The notes under the pieces are model-generated. The model was not told where the DNA came from, ran no database searches, and worked only from the letters and a program-made list of their open reading frames with translations. From CAYYVJ01 sp964475115 (GTDB lineage Bacteria > Bacillota > Clostridia > Lachnospirales > Lachnospiraceae): a stretch of DNA of 64,000 nucleotides. The translations under genes and the position numbers were made by a program. Of this stretch, positions 8,397 to 17,093 are shown piece by piece. Each line of letters opens with the position of its first letter. Position 1 is the stretch's first letter. The DNA lies in assembly GCA_964475115.1 (NCBI GenBank), contig CAYYVJ010000001.1:1-64000 (forward strand), in the 5' to 3' direction.

Positions 8397-10024
8397 TATT
8401 GCTCCTCGCCAAATGCGTTATATACTTGTCTCTTTCTTGCCATTTCATCGCTTTCAAGGTATTCATCATAGCTTGTAACCTTATCGATTAAGTTACCTGA
8501 AACAATTTCCATGATACGATTTGCAGTTGTTTGCACAAACTGATGATCGTGTGATGTAAATAATATTACACCTGGGAACTTTATTAAACCATTATTTAGG
8601 GCTGTTATAGACTCCATATCTAAGTGGTTAGTAGGTTCGTCAAAAATCAATACATTAGCAGCGGAAATCATCATTTTTGATAAAATACAGCGTACTTTTT
8701 CTCCACCAGATAATACTTTTACTTTTTTAACTCCATCATCACCTGCGAAAAGCATTCTTCCTAAAAATCCCCTTACATAGGTAATATCTTTAATTGGAGA
8801 GTAACCAGAAAGCCATTCAGCAATTGTAAGGTCATTGTCAAATTCTTCTGAGTTGTCTTTTGGGAAGTAAGCCTGACTTGTGGTGATTCCCCACTTATAA
8901 GATCCTTCATCTGCCTCCATCTCACCTGCTAAAATTTTAAATAAAGTAGTTTTTGCAAGTTCATTTGAACCGACAAAAGCAATTTTATCACCATGATTTA
9001 CAATAAAAGAAATATTATCAAGTATCTTAACCCCATCAATTGTTTTAGATAGATTTTCTACAGTTAAAACTTCATTTCCGATTTCGCGTTCAGGTCTAAA
9101 GTCGATATAAGGATATTTTCTACTAGAAGGCCTAATATCATCTAGTTCAATTTTCTCTAATGCTTTTTTTCTAGAAGTAGCTTGCTTTGACTTAGATGCA
9201 TTTGCACTAAATCTCTGAATAAAATCTTGAAGCTCTTTAATTTTGTCTTCTTTTTTCTTGTTAGCATCCTTCATTTGTTTTACTAATAACTGACTTGATT
9301 CATACCAGAAATCATAGTTACCAGCATAAAGCTGAATTTTTGCATAATCAATATCAGCAGTATGAGTACACACTTTATTTAAGAAATAACGGTCATGTGA
9401 TACTACAATAACTGTATTTTCAAAGTTAATCAAAAATTCTTCTAGCCAAGCAATTGCATCTAGATCCAAATGGTTTGTAGGCTCATCCAAAAGAAGAATA
9501 TCAGGATTTCCAAATAAAGCTTGAGCTAATAGAACTTTTACCTTTTCAGAACCAGTTAAATCTTTCATTGACTTATGGTGTAATTCTGTGTCAATTCCAA
9601 GTCCATTTAATAAGATTCCAGCATTTGATTCGGCTTCCCAACCATCCATGTCAGCAAATTCTGCTTCTAAATTACTAGCGGCTATTCCATCTTCTTCTGT
9701 AAAATCTTCTTTTGCGTAAATAGCATCTTTCTCTTTCATGATTTCATAGAGACGTGCATTTCCTATAATTACAGTATCCATAACAGAATAATTATCAAAT
9801 TTGAAATGATCCTGCTGTAAAAAGGATAAACGCTGACCAGGAGTGATGATTATATCACCGTTTGTAGGTTCTAATTGTCCTGATAATATCTTTAGAAATG
9901 TTGACTTTCCGGCGCCATTTGCACCAATTAAGCCGTAACAGTTTCCTTCCGTAAATTTAATATTTACATCCTCAAATAAGGCTTTTTTTCCAATTCTTAA
10001 TGTTATATTACTTGCGCTAATCAT
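8396..10024 (-). CDS. ABC-F family ATPase (YkpA/YbiT-like)
   Basis: A 542-residue soluble protein with two ABC domains and no membrane segment. Domain 1 has Walker A GANGAGKST (residues 34-42) and Walker B LLLDEPTNHLD; a lysine-rich linker (about 245-300) follows. Domain 2 has LSGGEKVR and FDEPTNHLD. The second Walker A reads GSNELAKTT (352-360), where Ala replaces the last Gly, and the first signature reads LTGSEKV. ABC-F proteins of this type act on ribosomes as translation factors or protect them from antibiotics; which applies here is unknown. A second ABC-F tail lies just downstream across the gap. Confidence 0.9.
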   Translation of the reverse strand: MISASNITLRIGKKALFEDVNIKFTEGNCYGLIGANGAGKSTFLKILSGQLEPTNGDIIITPGQRLSFLQQDHFKFDNYSVMDTVIIGNARLYEIMKEKDAIYAKEDFTEEDGIAASNLEAEFADMDGWEAESNAGILLNGLGIDTELHHKSMKDLTGSEKVKVLLAQALFGNPDILLLDEPTNHLDLDAIAWLEEFLINFENTVIVVSHDRYFLNKVCTHTADIDYAKIQLYAGNYDFWYESSQLLVKQMKDANKKKEDKIKELQDFIQRFSANASKSKQATSRKKALEKIELDDIRPSSRKYPYIDFRPEREIGNEVLTVENLSKTIDGVKILDNISFIVNHGDKIAFVGSNELAKTTLFKILAGEMEADEGSYKWGITTSQAYFPKDNSEEFDNDLTIAEWLSGYSPIKDITYVRGFLGRMLFAGDDGVKKVKVLSGGEKVRCILSKMMISAANVLIFDEPTNHLDMESITALNNGLIKFPGVILFTSHDHQFVQTTANRIMEIVSGNLIDKVTSYDEYLESDEMARKRQVYNAFGEEQ

Positions 10025-10068
10025 TTTAACTACCTTTCTCTACTCAACTCTATAAAAGTACCATTTCT

Positions 10069-10096
10069 ATTTTACAGTAAATATAACATTTTGCAA
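10069..10096 (-). promoter_or_regulatory. Probable promoter of the ABC-F gene
   Basis: On the minus strand TTGCAA (10091-10096) and TAAAAT (10069-10074) are separated by 16 bases, about 45 bases before the start codon. Confidence 0.45.
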
Positions 10097-10198
10097 GTAA
10101 TATTTATAAAACATAGTATTTCTTAGATATAAGTATAAATCTGCATGGTAAAAAGATGTGTGATAATTCCGACAACTTGAATTTAAGAGTGCAAATTA

Positions 10199-10227
10199 TT
10201 GAATATAAGGAAGAATAATGTTATAAT
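10199..10227 (+). promoter_or_regulatory. Sigma-A promoter of the GGDEF/EAL gene
   Basis: TTGAAT (10199-10204), a 17-base spacer and TATAAT (10222-10227) preceded by TG form a strong extended promoter, 47 bases before the ATG at 10274. Confidence 0.7.
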
Positions 10228-10273
10228 GTGATTATTCATATAGAAAATTCTTAAAATCAAATGGAGACAAATT

Positions 10274-12838
10274 ATGGGGCAGAAGATGAAAGGGTTTGGA
10301 AAATGTAATGTGCTTAGTATAATTCTAATGAGTTTCGTGGTTCTTTTTACCACAGCTTTTGTGAAAGCGGATTTAAGTGAAGCAAGAGTTCTCTTTATTA
10401 GCTCTTATAGTGAAAGTTTCAGTACTGTACCGGAGCAAATTAAAGGTTTAAAAGAGGTTTTTAATGCGAATAGAATTTCCATGGATATTGAGTATATGGA
10501 TGCCAAAAGATTTCACCATTCAGATGACGTGGAATTGTTTTATAATCTTATCGCATATAAAATGAATAAGCTTGAACCATACGATGTGATTGTAGTAGGA
10601 GATGATAATGCTCTACAATTTGCCATGGACTATCAGGAAGAACTGTTTTCAGAGATTCCTATTGTTTTTTTAGGAATCAATGATTTTGATAGAGCCAATT
10701 TGGCTGTAAAAGAAGGAAATTTTTCAGGTATAATAGAAAAGGCTCCTTTAGATAAAAATATTGAACTTGCTCTAACTTTTAATCCGAAAGCTAGGAAAGT
10801 AATTGGCATCGTAGACAATACTTTAACTGGATTAGGTGATATCCAACAGTTTTATGCTTTGGTTCCATTGTTTCCAGATTTAATCTTTGAGACTATAAAT
10901 AGTTCGGAATATACTTTAGGAGATATTGCATATAAGTTAAATGCAATAGAAGATGATGCGATTGTATTTTATCATAGTATGGCTGTGGATAAAAAAGGGG
11001 TACAACTTTCCGTAGAAGATGCCGCATCTTTTATACATAAAAATACGAAGGTACCTGTTTATTGTACTTTTTCTGGTGGAATAGGAAATGGTCTTTTAGG
11101 TGGAAGAATGATATCATACTTTGAAACAGGACGTGCTGCAGCTAGGATGGTTATAGATATATTAAATGGAGTATCAATCCAAAATATTGATATGATAGAT
11201 GAGAGTCCTAACCAATATTTTTTTGACTATAATATAATTAAAGAGTATGGAATGAATGAAAATGTTATACCAGAAGATGCGATTTTTATAAATAAAGAAA
11301 TAAGTTTTTTTGAAGAATACAGAGAATATGTTCTAGCTGCTGCTATCTTAGGCCTACTATTGTTAACCATATCGGTTATATTGGCTATCGATAATGTTAG
11401 AATAAGAAAAGCTGAGAGAGATTTATGGAAAAGCAACGAAGAACTTGCTGCTACATACGAAGAATTGACAGCACAAGAAGAAGAGCTTCGTGCTCAATAT
11501 AATACGATTCAAGAACACCTTGAGGATATTCAGGATTTAAATAAGAAAAATGACAGATTAGCCAGGTATGATTACTTGACCAACTTACCAAATAGAAATG
11601 AGTTTATCACTGTAATAAGAGAAGAAATAGAAAAAAAGAAGCCGTTTGCACTTATTCTTTTGGACATAGATAACTTTAAGAAAATAAATGATTCTTTAGG
11701 ACATGTATATGGTGATGAAATTTTAAAAGAAGTAGCAAAGAGATTTAGAGAAATTATGGATGAAAAAATCTTTATTTCAAGATTTGGTGGAGATGAATTT
11801 CTTCTTTTGATAAACAAAAAAAATGAAGAAGAAATAATTGAAAAATATATCAAGAAAATATTAGAAGTATTTAAAAATGTGTTTATACAAGGAACAAAAG
11901 AAAATTACCTTAGTTGTAGTATTGGTGTGGCACTTTACCCTCAAGATGGTCTAGATATCAATCAATTAATGATGAATGCCGATACTGCCATGTATAAGGT
12001 TAAGCAGAGTGGAAGAAATAATTATATGTTCTATAATGATGAGATGAAGAGAGAACTTAAAAAAAGAGTGGGGATGGAATCCATTTTAAGAGAAGCTCTT
12101 AAGCAGAATGGTTTTAAATTATTATATCAACCAAAGGTTGAGGTTCAAACTGGAAAAATTTCTGGATTTGAAGCCTTGCTAAGACTAAAAGACCATAATA
12201 TATCACCAGCTTATTTTATAGAAATTGCAGAAGAGTCAGATCTTATACTTGATATTAGTAGATGGGTGACGAAAGAAACGATAGAAGAATTGTCAAGATG
12301 GAGGGCGAAAGGGTTTGATTTGAAACCAATAAGTATAAACTTTTCGGCGAAACAATTGAGAGATTTAGAATATACCCAATTTCTGAAGGATGTTCTAAAG
12401 GAAAATAAAATAGAAGCAAAATTTTTAGAAATTGAAATTACAGAAAATATTTTGCTTGAAGATACAGTAAATACAATGGATTATTTAAATGAATTAAGAA
12501 ATTTCGGAGTGAAAATTGTTTTAGATGACTTTGGCACAGGTTATTCTTCGATTAATTATCTTACATTTCTTTCTGTTGAAAGGGTTAAATTAGATAAGTC
12601 ATTATGCGATCGTTTTCTTGAATATAATAACACCAATGTTATTGATAGTATTATTTCTCTTGTTCATGGCTTGGATATGGAAATTACAGCAGAAGGAATT
12701 GAAAAAACGGAGCACTACTATAGATTGAGAGATGCAGGGTGTGATTATATACAAGGATACCTTTTTAGTAAACCAATCGATGTGGAAGAGATAGATAAAA
12801 TATATAACAACAATATGTTTGTAAGACTAAACCCATAG
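10274..12838 (+). CDS. Sensor protein with GGDEF and EAL domains
   Basis: An 854-residue membrane protein for cyclic-di-GMP turnover. It has a signal/anchor (residues 1-33), a periplasmic region resembling ABC-transporter substrate-binding proteins (about 38-330), one transmembrane helix (about 352-372), a Glu-rich coiled coil (about 376-425), a GGDEF domain with intact RFGGDEF near 502-508, and an EAL domain from about 600. The EAL domain keeps EALLR, NFSAKQL, EITEN, DDFGTGYSS, DKSLC and AEGIE. Both catalytic motifs look intact, so it could make and break the second messenger in response to an external ligand. It is a single-gene unit with its own promoter and terminator. Confidence 0.92.
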   Translation: MGQKMKGFGKCNVLSIILMSFVVLFTTAFVKADLSEARVLFISSYSESFSTVPEQIKGLKEVFNANRISMDIEYMDAKRFHHSDDVELFYNLIAYKMNKLEPYDVIVVGDDNALQFAMDYQEELFSEIPIVFLGINDFDRANLAVKEGNFSGIIEKAPLDKNIELALTFNPKARKVIGIVDNTLTGLGDIQQFYALVPLFPDLIFETINSSEYTLGDIAYKLNAIEDDAIVFYHSMAVDKKGVQLSVEDAASFIHKNTKVPVYCTFSGGIGNGLLGGRMISYFETGRAAARMVIDILNGVSIQNIDMIDESPNQYFFDYNIIKEYGMNENVIPEDAIFINKEISFFEEYREYVLAAAILGLLLLTISVILAIDNVRIRKAERDLWKSNEELAATYEELTAQEEELRAQYNTIQEHLEDIQDLNKKNDRLARYDYLTNLPNRNEFITVIREEIEKKKPFALILLDIDNFKKINDSLGHVYGDEILKEVAKRFREIMDEKIFISRFGGDEFLLLINKKNEEEIIEKYIKKILEVFKNVFIQGTKENYLSCSIGVALYPQDGLDINQLMMNADTAMYKVKQSGRNNYMFYNDEMKRELKKRVGMESILREALKQNGFKLLYQPKVEVQTGKISGFEALLRLKDHNISPAYFIEIAEESDLILDISRWVTKETIEELSRWRAKGFDLKPISINFSAKQLRDLEYTQFLKDVLKENKIEAKFLEIEITENILLEDTVNTMDYLNELRNFGVKIVLDDFGTGYSSINYLTFLSVERVKLDKSLCDRFLEYNNTNVIDSIISLVHGLDMEITAEGIEKTEHYYRLRDAGCDYIQGYLFSKPIDVEEIDKIYNNNMFVRLNP

Positions 12839-12861
12839 AATAACAATTCTATGGGTTTTTA
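12831..12861. terminator. Terminator between convergent genes
   Basis: A perfect 11-base stem (12831-12841 with 12846-12856), a 4-base loop and a T run; it overlaps the stop codon of the GGDEF/EAL gene. Confidence 0.8.
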
Positions 12862-12889
12862 TGCTGTATCAAGGCATTTTCTTTGTTTT

Positions 12890-13516
12890 TTAGGAAAGTC
12901 GTTCCTTTATATCAATATAAGACTTTACAAGCTCGACGCATTTCTCAAATCCTAATTCACTGCTATTTAAACAAATATCATAATTTTTCACATTATCCCA
13001 CTCACGTCCAGTAAAGTAAGAATAATATTCAGCACGATGCTTGTCGATACTTAAGATCTTTTTTTCAGCGTCCTTTTCAGAGATGGAAGAGATATCAAGA
13101 ACATTCTTAATACAACTTTCCATAGGTGCATGAACAAAAATGCGTGTTACATTTTTATAATCCTTTAAGACAAAGTCAGCGCATCTACCAACAATTACAC
13201 AAGATTCGGTTTCTGCTAGCTCACGTATTACTTTTGCCTGATAATTAAACAAATTATCATTGGATACAAAATCGTCACTATCGGGGGGAATCAATTCACC
13301 ATTGTATATCTTTCTTGCTATTTTATAGAGTAAACTAGATTTTAATTTTTCATCTGCTTTACCAAATAGTTCTTCATTAATACCACTATCATCTGATGCA
13401 AGCCTCAATAATTCCCTGTCATAATAGTGAATTCCTAAAGCATCTGCAAGCATTTTTCCGATTGTTCGTCCACCACTACCGTAACCTCTTGCTATGGTAA
13501 TAACATAGTTTTCCAT
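12890..13516 (-). CDS. Cytidylate kinase-like family protein
   Basis: A 208-residue protein of the cytidylate-kinase-like family (PF13189). The N-terminus ITIARGYGSGGRTIG is a P-loop variant, and HYYDRELL follows as in CMP kinases; CVIVGRCADF lies in the middle. It is not the canonical Cmk, and the natural substrate is not established. It lies 10 bases after livF with its own AGGAGG site, so it is the last gene of the branched-chain amino acid transporter operon. A link between amino acid import and a nucleotide-kinase-like enzyme is unexplained. Confidence 0.82.
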   Translation of the reverse strand: MENYVITIARGYGSGGRTIGKMLADALGIHYYDRELLRLASDDSGINEELFGKADEKLKSSLLYKIARKIYNGELIPPDSDDFVSNDNLFNYQAKVIRELAETESCVIVGRCADFVLKDYKNVTRIFVHAPMESCIKNVLDISSISEKDAEKKILSIDKHRAEYYSYFTGREWDNVKNYDICLNSSELGFEKCVELVKSYIDIKERLS

Positions 13517-13526
13517 AACAAACCTC

Positions 13527-14237
13527 CTATTCGCCTAAATAAGCTTTTTTAACAGAATCATCATTCATTAGTTCTTTGGCATTACCTGATAAAACAATAT
13601 TACCAGTTTCTAAAACATATGCCTTATTAGCAATACTTAGTGCCTTCTTGGCATTTTGTTCTACTAAAAGTACAGTTGTACCGCTTTCACTAATTTCTTT
13701 TATTATGTTAAAGATTTCTGAAACAAAAATTGGAGAAAGTCCCATAGAAGGCTCATCCATAAGAATGATTTTAGGGTGAGACATAAGTGCTCTACCCATA
13801 GCCAGCATTTGCTGTTCTCCTCCACTCAAGGTTCCTGCTACCTGACTTTTTCTTTCTTCTAATCTTGGGAATCGTGAAAATACTTTTTCCAAGGTATCAG
13901 AAATTTCTTTTTTATCACTTCTAGTATATGCTCCTAATTTTAGATTTTCAAGTACGGATAAACTAGAAAAAATTCTTCTTCCTTCTGGAACGTGTGCCAT
14001 TCCAAGTGAAACGATTTTATGAGCAGGAGTCTTTAATAAATCTTTTCCTTCAAAAGTAATGCTTCCGCCTGTAGCTGGAACCAAACCAGTGATGGTATGA
14101 AGAATAGTAGTCTTTCCAGCACCATTTGCACCAATTAAGGCAATAACTTCTCCTTGATTCACATCAAAAGAGATGCCCTTTATCGCTTGGATTACTCCAT
14201 AATAAACCTGTAAATCTTTTATTTCTAACATTGCCAT
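13527..14237 (-). CDS. livF: Branched-chain amino acid ABC transporter ATPase LivF
   Basis: A 236-residue ATPase. Walker A is GANGAGKTT (residues 33-41), LSGGEQQML is the signature, and IILMDEPSMGLSP is Walker B; the short form and EGRRIF motif are typical of LivF. It energises uptake of leucine, isoleucine and valine with LivG, LivH, LivM and LivK. The ribosome binding site GGAGGTG lies 4 bases before the first ATG and 10 before the ATG two codons later, so translation may start at residue 3. The gene is in operon with livG, 10 bases away. Confidence 0.93.
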   Translation of the reverse strand: MAMLEIKDLQVYYGVIQAIKGISFDVNQGEVIALIGANGAGKTTILHTITGLVPATGGSITFEGKDLLKTPAHKIVSLGMAHVPEGRRIFSSLSVLENLKLGAYTRSDKKEISDTLEKVFSRFPRLEERKSQVAGTLSGGEQQMLAMGRALMSHPKIILMDEPSMGLSPIFVSEIFNIIKEISESGTTVLLVEQNAKKALSIANKAYVLETGNIVLSGNAKELMNDDSVKKAYLGE

Positions 14238-14247
14238 AGTGCACCTC

Positions 14248-15006
14248 CTATTCTCCTAAATAAGCTGTTATTACTTTTGGATCATTTAAAACGACTTCAG
14301 GTTCTCCTGATGCTAGTTCTGTACCAAAGTTAAGTACGGTCAGTTTTTCACAGATACCTGCCACGAGTTTCATATCATGTTCTATTAATAAGATAGTTAT
14401 ATCAAATTTTTCTCTTATAAGGCTGATGGTTTTCATTAGATCAGCTGTTTCGTTTGGATTCATTCCAGCTGCGGGTTCATCCAAAAGTAATAGTTTAGGA
14501 CTAGTAGCTAAAGCCCTAGCAATTTCTAATTGACGTTGCTTTCCATAAGGTAAATTAGAAGCTTTTAAGTTAGCTTCCTTTTCCATATCGAATACTGCAA
14601 GGAGCTCCATGGCTCTTTCATCCATTTGTTTTTCCCCAGCATAATAGGAAGGGAGTCTTAATACGCTGGCAAGGGTTGAGTATTGAACTTGATTTTGAAG
14701 AGCTGTTTTAACGTTATCTAAAACAGATAAGTTTTTAAATAGACGTATATTTTGAAAAGTTCTTCCAATCCCATCTTGATTAATTTGAGTTGGATTTTTG
14801 CCAACCATGTTCTTTGCGTCTAAAAAAATAGTACCATCTGTAGGTTGATAAACACCAGTTAATATATTAAAGATAGTGGTTTTTCCAGCACCATTAGGGC
14901 CAATCAAACCATAAAGTTGTCCTTTTTCAATTGAAATATTAAAATTATCAACAGCACGCAAACCTCCAAAGGAGATTCCTAAGTTTTTAACTTCTAATAA
15001 TGCCAT
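14248..15006 (-). CDS. livG: Branched-chain amino acid ABC transporter ATPase LivG
   Basis: A 252-residue ATPase. Walker A is GPNGAGKTT (near residues 36-44), GRTFQNIRLF is the LivG-type Q-loop, and LLLLDEPAAGMNPNET is Walker B followed by the LivG hallmark. The signature region reads LPYGKQRQLEIARAL, a Y-G-K variant common in LivG. AAGGAGAA precedes the start. It pairs with LivF on the cytoplasmic face of the LivHM channel. Only 3 bases separate livM from it. Confidence 0.93.
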   Translation of the reverse strand: MALLEVKNLGISFGGLRAVDNFNISIEKGQLYGLIGPNGAGKTTIFNILTGVYQPTDGTIFLDAKNMVGKNPTQINQDGIGRTFQNIRLFKNLSVLDNVKTALQNQVQYSTLASVLRLPSYYAGEKQMDERAMELLAVFDMEKEANLKASNLPYGKQRQLEIARALATSPKLLLLDEPAAGMNPNETADLMKTISLIREKFDITILLIEHDMKLVAGICEKLTVLNFGTELASGEPEVVLNDPKVITAYLGE

Positions 15007-15009
15007 ATC

Positions 15010-16032
15010 TTATTCTCCTTTCTTTTGACTTGCCTGAGATTTTGATAGCTTTCCAAATATTTGATTTCTAAAAGCAGTAATTTTTTCATTAGAGCTTGTC
15101 AACATAAGAACAATTAATACAATGGAATAGAGTAATTGCCTATAATCAGCTGCATCACGAAGTAACTCTGGTAAAATTGTAAGAACAATAGCGGCAAGAA
15201 TGGAACCTTTTATATTGCCCATACCACCAAGTACAACAATTACTAGAAGATCAATCGATTTGTTATAACCAGCTTCACTAGGAAAAAGCGTACCTTGATT
15301 ATGAGCATGAACAACACCAGCGATTCCTGCAAAAAAGGCTCCTAATGTAAAAGCAAGTAATTTATAACGTGATAGGTTTATTCCGATTGACTGAGCTGCA
15401 ATATGGTTTTCACGAACAGACAGAATTGCTCTACCTTGCTTTGAATTAATTAAGTTTGCAATAATTACAATTGTTACGATCATGATAATAAAGGAATAGG
15501 TGAAATTCTTATAATTTGTATAAGTAGTAATACCGCTTAATCCTGCAGCACCATTGGTAATTTTCAAATTTTCACAAATAGATCGAACGATTTCTCCAAA
15601 TGCGAGAGTAACAATAGCAAGATAATCACCAGTTAAGCGAAGAACTGGAATTCCAATTAGGATTCCAGCTAAAGCCGCAAAAAAACCACCAACTAAAACT
15701 GCAAGTATAATTAAAATTGGTATAGGAAGTTGAATAGAAGATGCTTCTATATATTTTGTAAATAAAGCGCCTGCATATGCACCTATCATCATAAATCCTG
15801 CATGCCCTAAAGATAATTCGCCTAAAAAGCCTGTAACTAAATTTAAAGAAACAGCAAGAGTTATATTTACGGCAATTAAAACAAGTATGCTTCGATACTG
15901 TCTTAGTAATAAATCTTGACTTACTACAATGTAAATTAGTAAATAAACGAGTATTGTAGAAATCAAAACAGAAATATTCTTTTTGTTAATTGGACTATAG
16001 CTTGTAGTTTTATTTTTTTCTAATTTCCTCAT
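15010..16032 (-). CDS. livM: Branched-chain amino acid ABC transporter permease LivM
   Basis: A 340-residue permease with about ten hydrophobic segments. LVTGFLGELSLGHAGFM and LRLTGDYLAIVTLAFGEI are typical LivM stretches, and VVLGGMGNIKGSI is the permease loop that contacts the ATPase. I place the start at the ATG at 16032, because AGGTGGG lies 8 bases before it; a longer frame reaches 16041 through a GTG. It forms the membrane channel with LivH. Confidence 0.92.
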   Translation of the reverse strand: MRKLEKNKTTSYSPINKKNISVLISTILVYLLIYIVVSQDLLLRQYRSILVLIAVNITLAVSLNLVTGFLGELSLGHAGFMMIGAYAGALFTKYIEASSIQLPIPILIILAVLVGGFFAALAGILIGIPVLRLTGDYLAIVTLAFGEIVRSICENLKITNGAAGLSGITTYTNYKNFTYSFIIMIVTIVIIANLINSKQGRAILSVRENHIAAQSIGINLSRYKLLAFTLGAFFAGIAGVVHAHNQGTLFPSEAGYNKSIDLLVIVVLGGMGNIKGSILAAIVLTILPELLRDAADYRQLLYSIVLIVLMLTSSNEKITAFRNQIFGKLSKSQASQKKGE

Positions 16033-16045
16033 AATAATCACCCAC

Positions 16046-16921
16046 CTATACTTTCTCAGTTTTATGCTTCCCTAATAGTCCAGTAGGTCTAAAAAGTAAC
16101 ACAATAATAAGGGTACCAAACACAATTGCATTGGAAAGCTGAGTAGGTAAATACGTTTTAGATAAACTTTCTATTAAACCTAGCAGTAGGCCTCCTAACA
16201 TTGCTCCAGGAATGCTACCTATTCCACCTAATACTGCAGCAACAAAGGCTTTGATACCTACTAATGAACCCATCGTAGGATAAATGTAAACATATGAACT
16301 GGAAAAAAGAATACCTGCTATAGCTGCTAAAGCAGAACCAATCGCAAAAGTCATAGAGATTGTTCTATTTACATCAATTCCCATAAGCTGTGCAGCATCT
16401 CTATCTTCGGAAACTGCTAACATAGCACTGCCGGCCTTTGTTTTAGAAATAAAGACGGTTAAGGCAATCATGCATATACTTGCAACAGATAAAATCAATA
16501 TAGTTTGTCCAGGAATTACAAGATCTCCAAGGGTAATAGAAGGAATATCAAAAGAAACAGGAAATGTTTTCTTTGATGAAGTGAAAATTAAAAGGCTAGC
16601 ACTTTGTAAAAAGTAACTAACACCAATTGCTGTTATTAAAACAGAAAGAGGTGTTGATTTCCTAAGTGGTTTGTATGCAACCTTTTCTATTAGAACACCT
16701 AATAGCGCACAGGCAATGATTCCTACTATAAGGGAGATGATTATGGGAAGGTTAAGTAATGCGATACAGATCCATACGATATAAGCCCCTACCATAATAA
16801 TATCACCATGAGCAAAATTTATCATTTTAGCAATACCATATACCATGGTGTATCCAAGAGCAATTAAAGCATAAATACTTCCGGCATTCAATCCATTCAC
16901 AAGTTGGGATAATAATTTCAT
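16046..16921 (-). CDS. livH: Branched-chain amino acid ABC transporter permease LivH
   Basis: A 291-residue permease with about eight membrane segments, including LNAGSIYALIALGYTMVYG and NFAHGDIIMVGAY near the N-terminus and AAVLGGIGSIPGAMLGG near the end, all LivH hallmarks. The frame is open up to 16969, but AGAGGTGG sits just before the ATG at 16921, which I take as the start. It is separated from livK by 172 bases that hold a strong hairpin. Confidence 0.92.
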   Translation of the reverse strand: MKLLSQLVNGLNAGSIYALIALGYTMVYGIAKMINFAHGDIIMVGAYIVWICIALLNLPIIISLIVGIIACALLGVLIEKVAYKPLRKSTPLSVLITAIGVSYFLQSASLLIFTSSKKTFPVSFDIPSITLGDLVIPGQTILILSVASICMIALTVFISKTKAGSAMLAVSEDRDAAQLMGIDVNRTISMTFAIGSALAAIAGILFSSSYVYIYPTMGSLVGIKAFVAAVLGGIGSIPGAMLGGLLLGLIESLSKTYLPTQLSNAIVFGTLIIVLLFRPTGLLGKHKTEKV

Positions 16922-16999
16922 ATGTCCACCTCTTTTAACGATAATTTGTAAGTTTTTAATATCATACACTTTGTCGAGTCAAATTGCAATAATTAAGAA

Positions 17000-17044
17000 A
17001 GATTACTTTTTGTCAGTTGATATAATATTGACAAAAAGTAATCT
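17000..17044. terminator. Hairpin between livK and livH
   Basis: Perfect 16-base arms (17000-17015 and 17029-17044) with a 13-base loop. The minus-strand continuation has only a partial T-run, so it may be a leaky terminator or an mRNA-stabilising 3' end that lets livK be expressed above livHMGF. Confidence 0.55.
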
Positions 17045-17093
17045 TCATATTTTCTAACTATAAATCATTTCAAACACTATGTTTTGATGCCTA

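Noticed and set aside
8256..8471. A 71-codon plus-strand frame running through the N run.
   Set aside because: It reads through the assembly gap and is antisense to two ABC-F tails; it is a shadow of those genes.
11572..11853. A 93-codon minus-strand frame inside the GGDEF/EAL gene.
   Set aside because: Antisense shadow of the GGDEF domain with no start signal.
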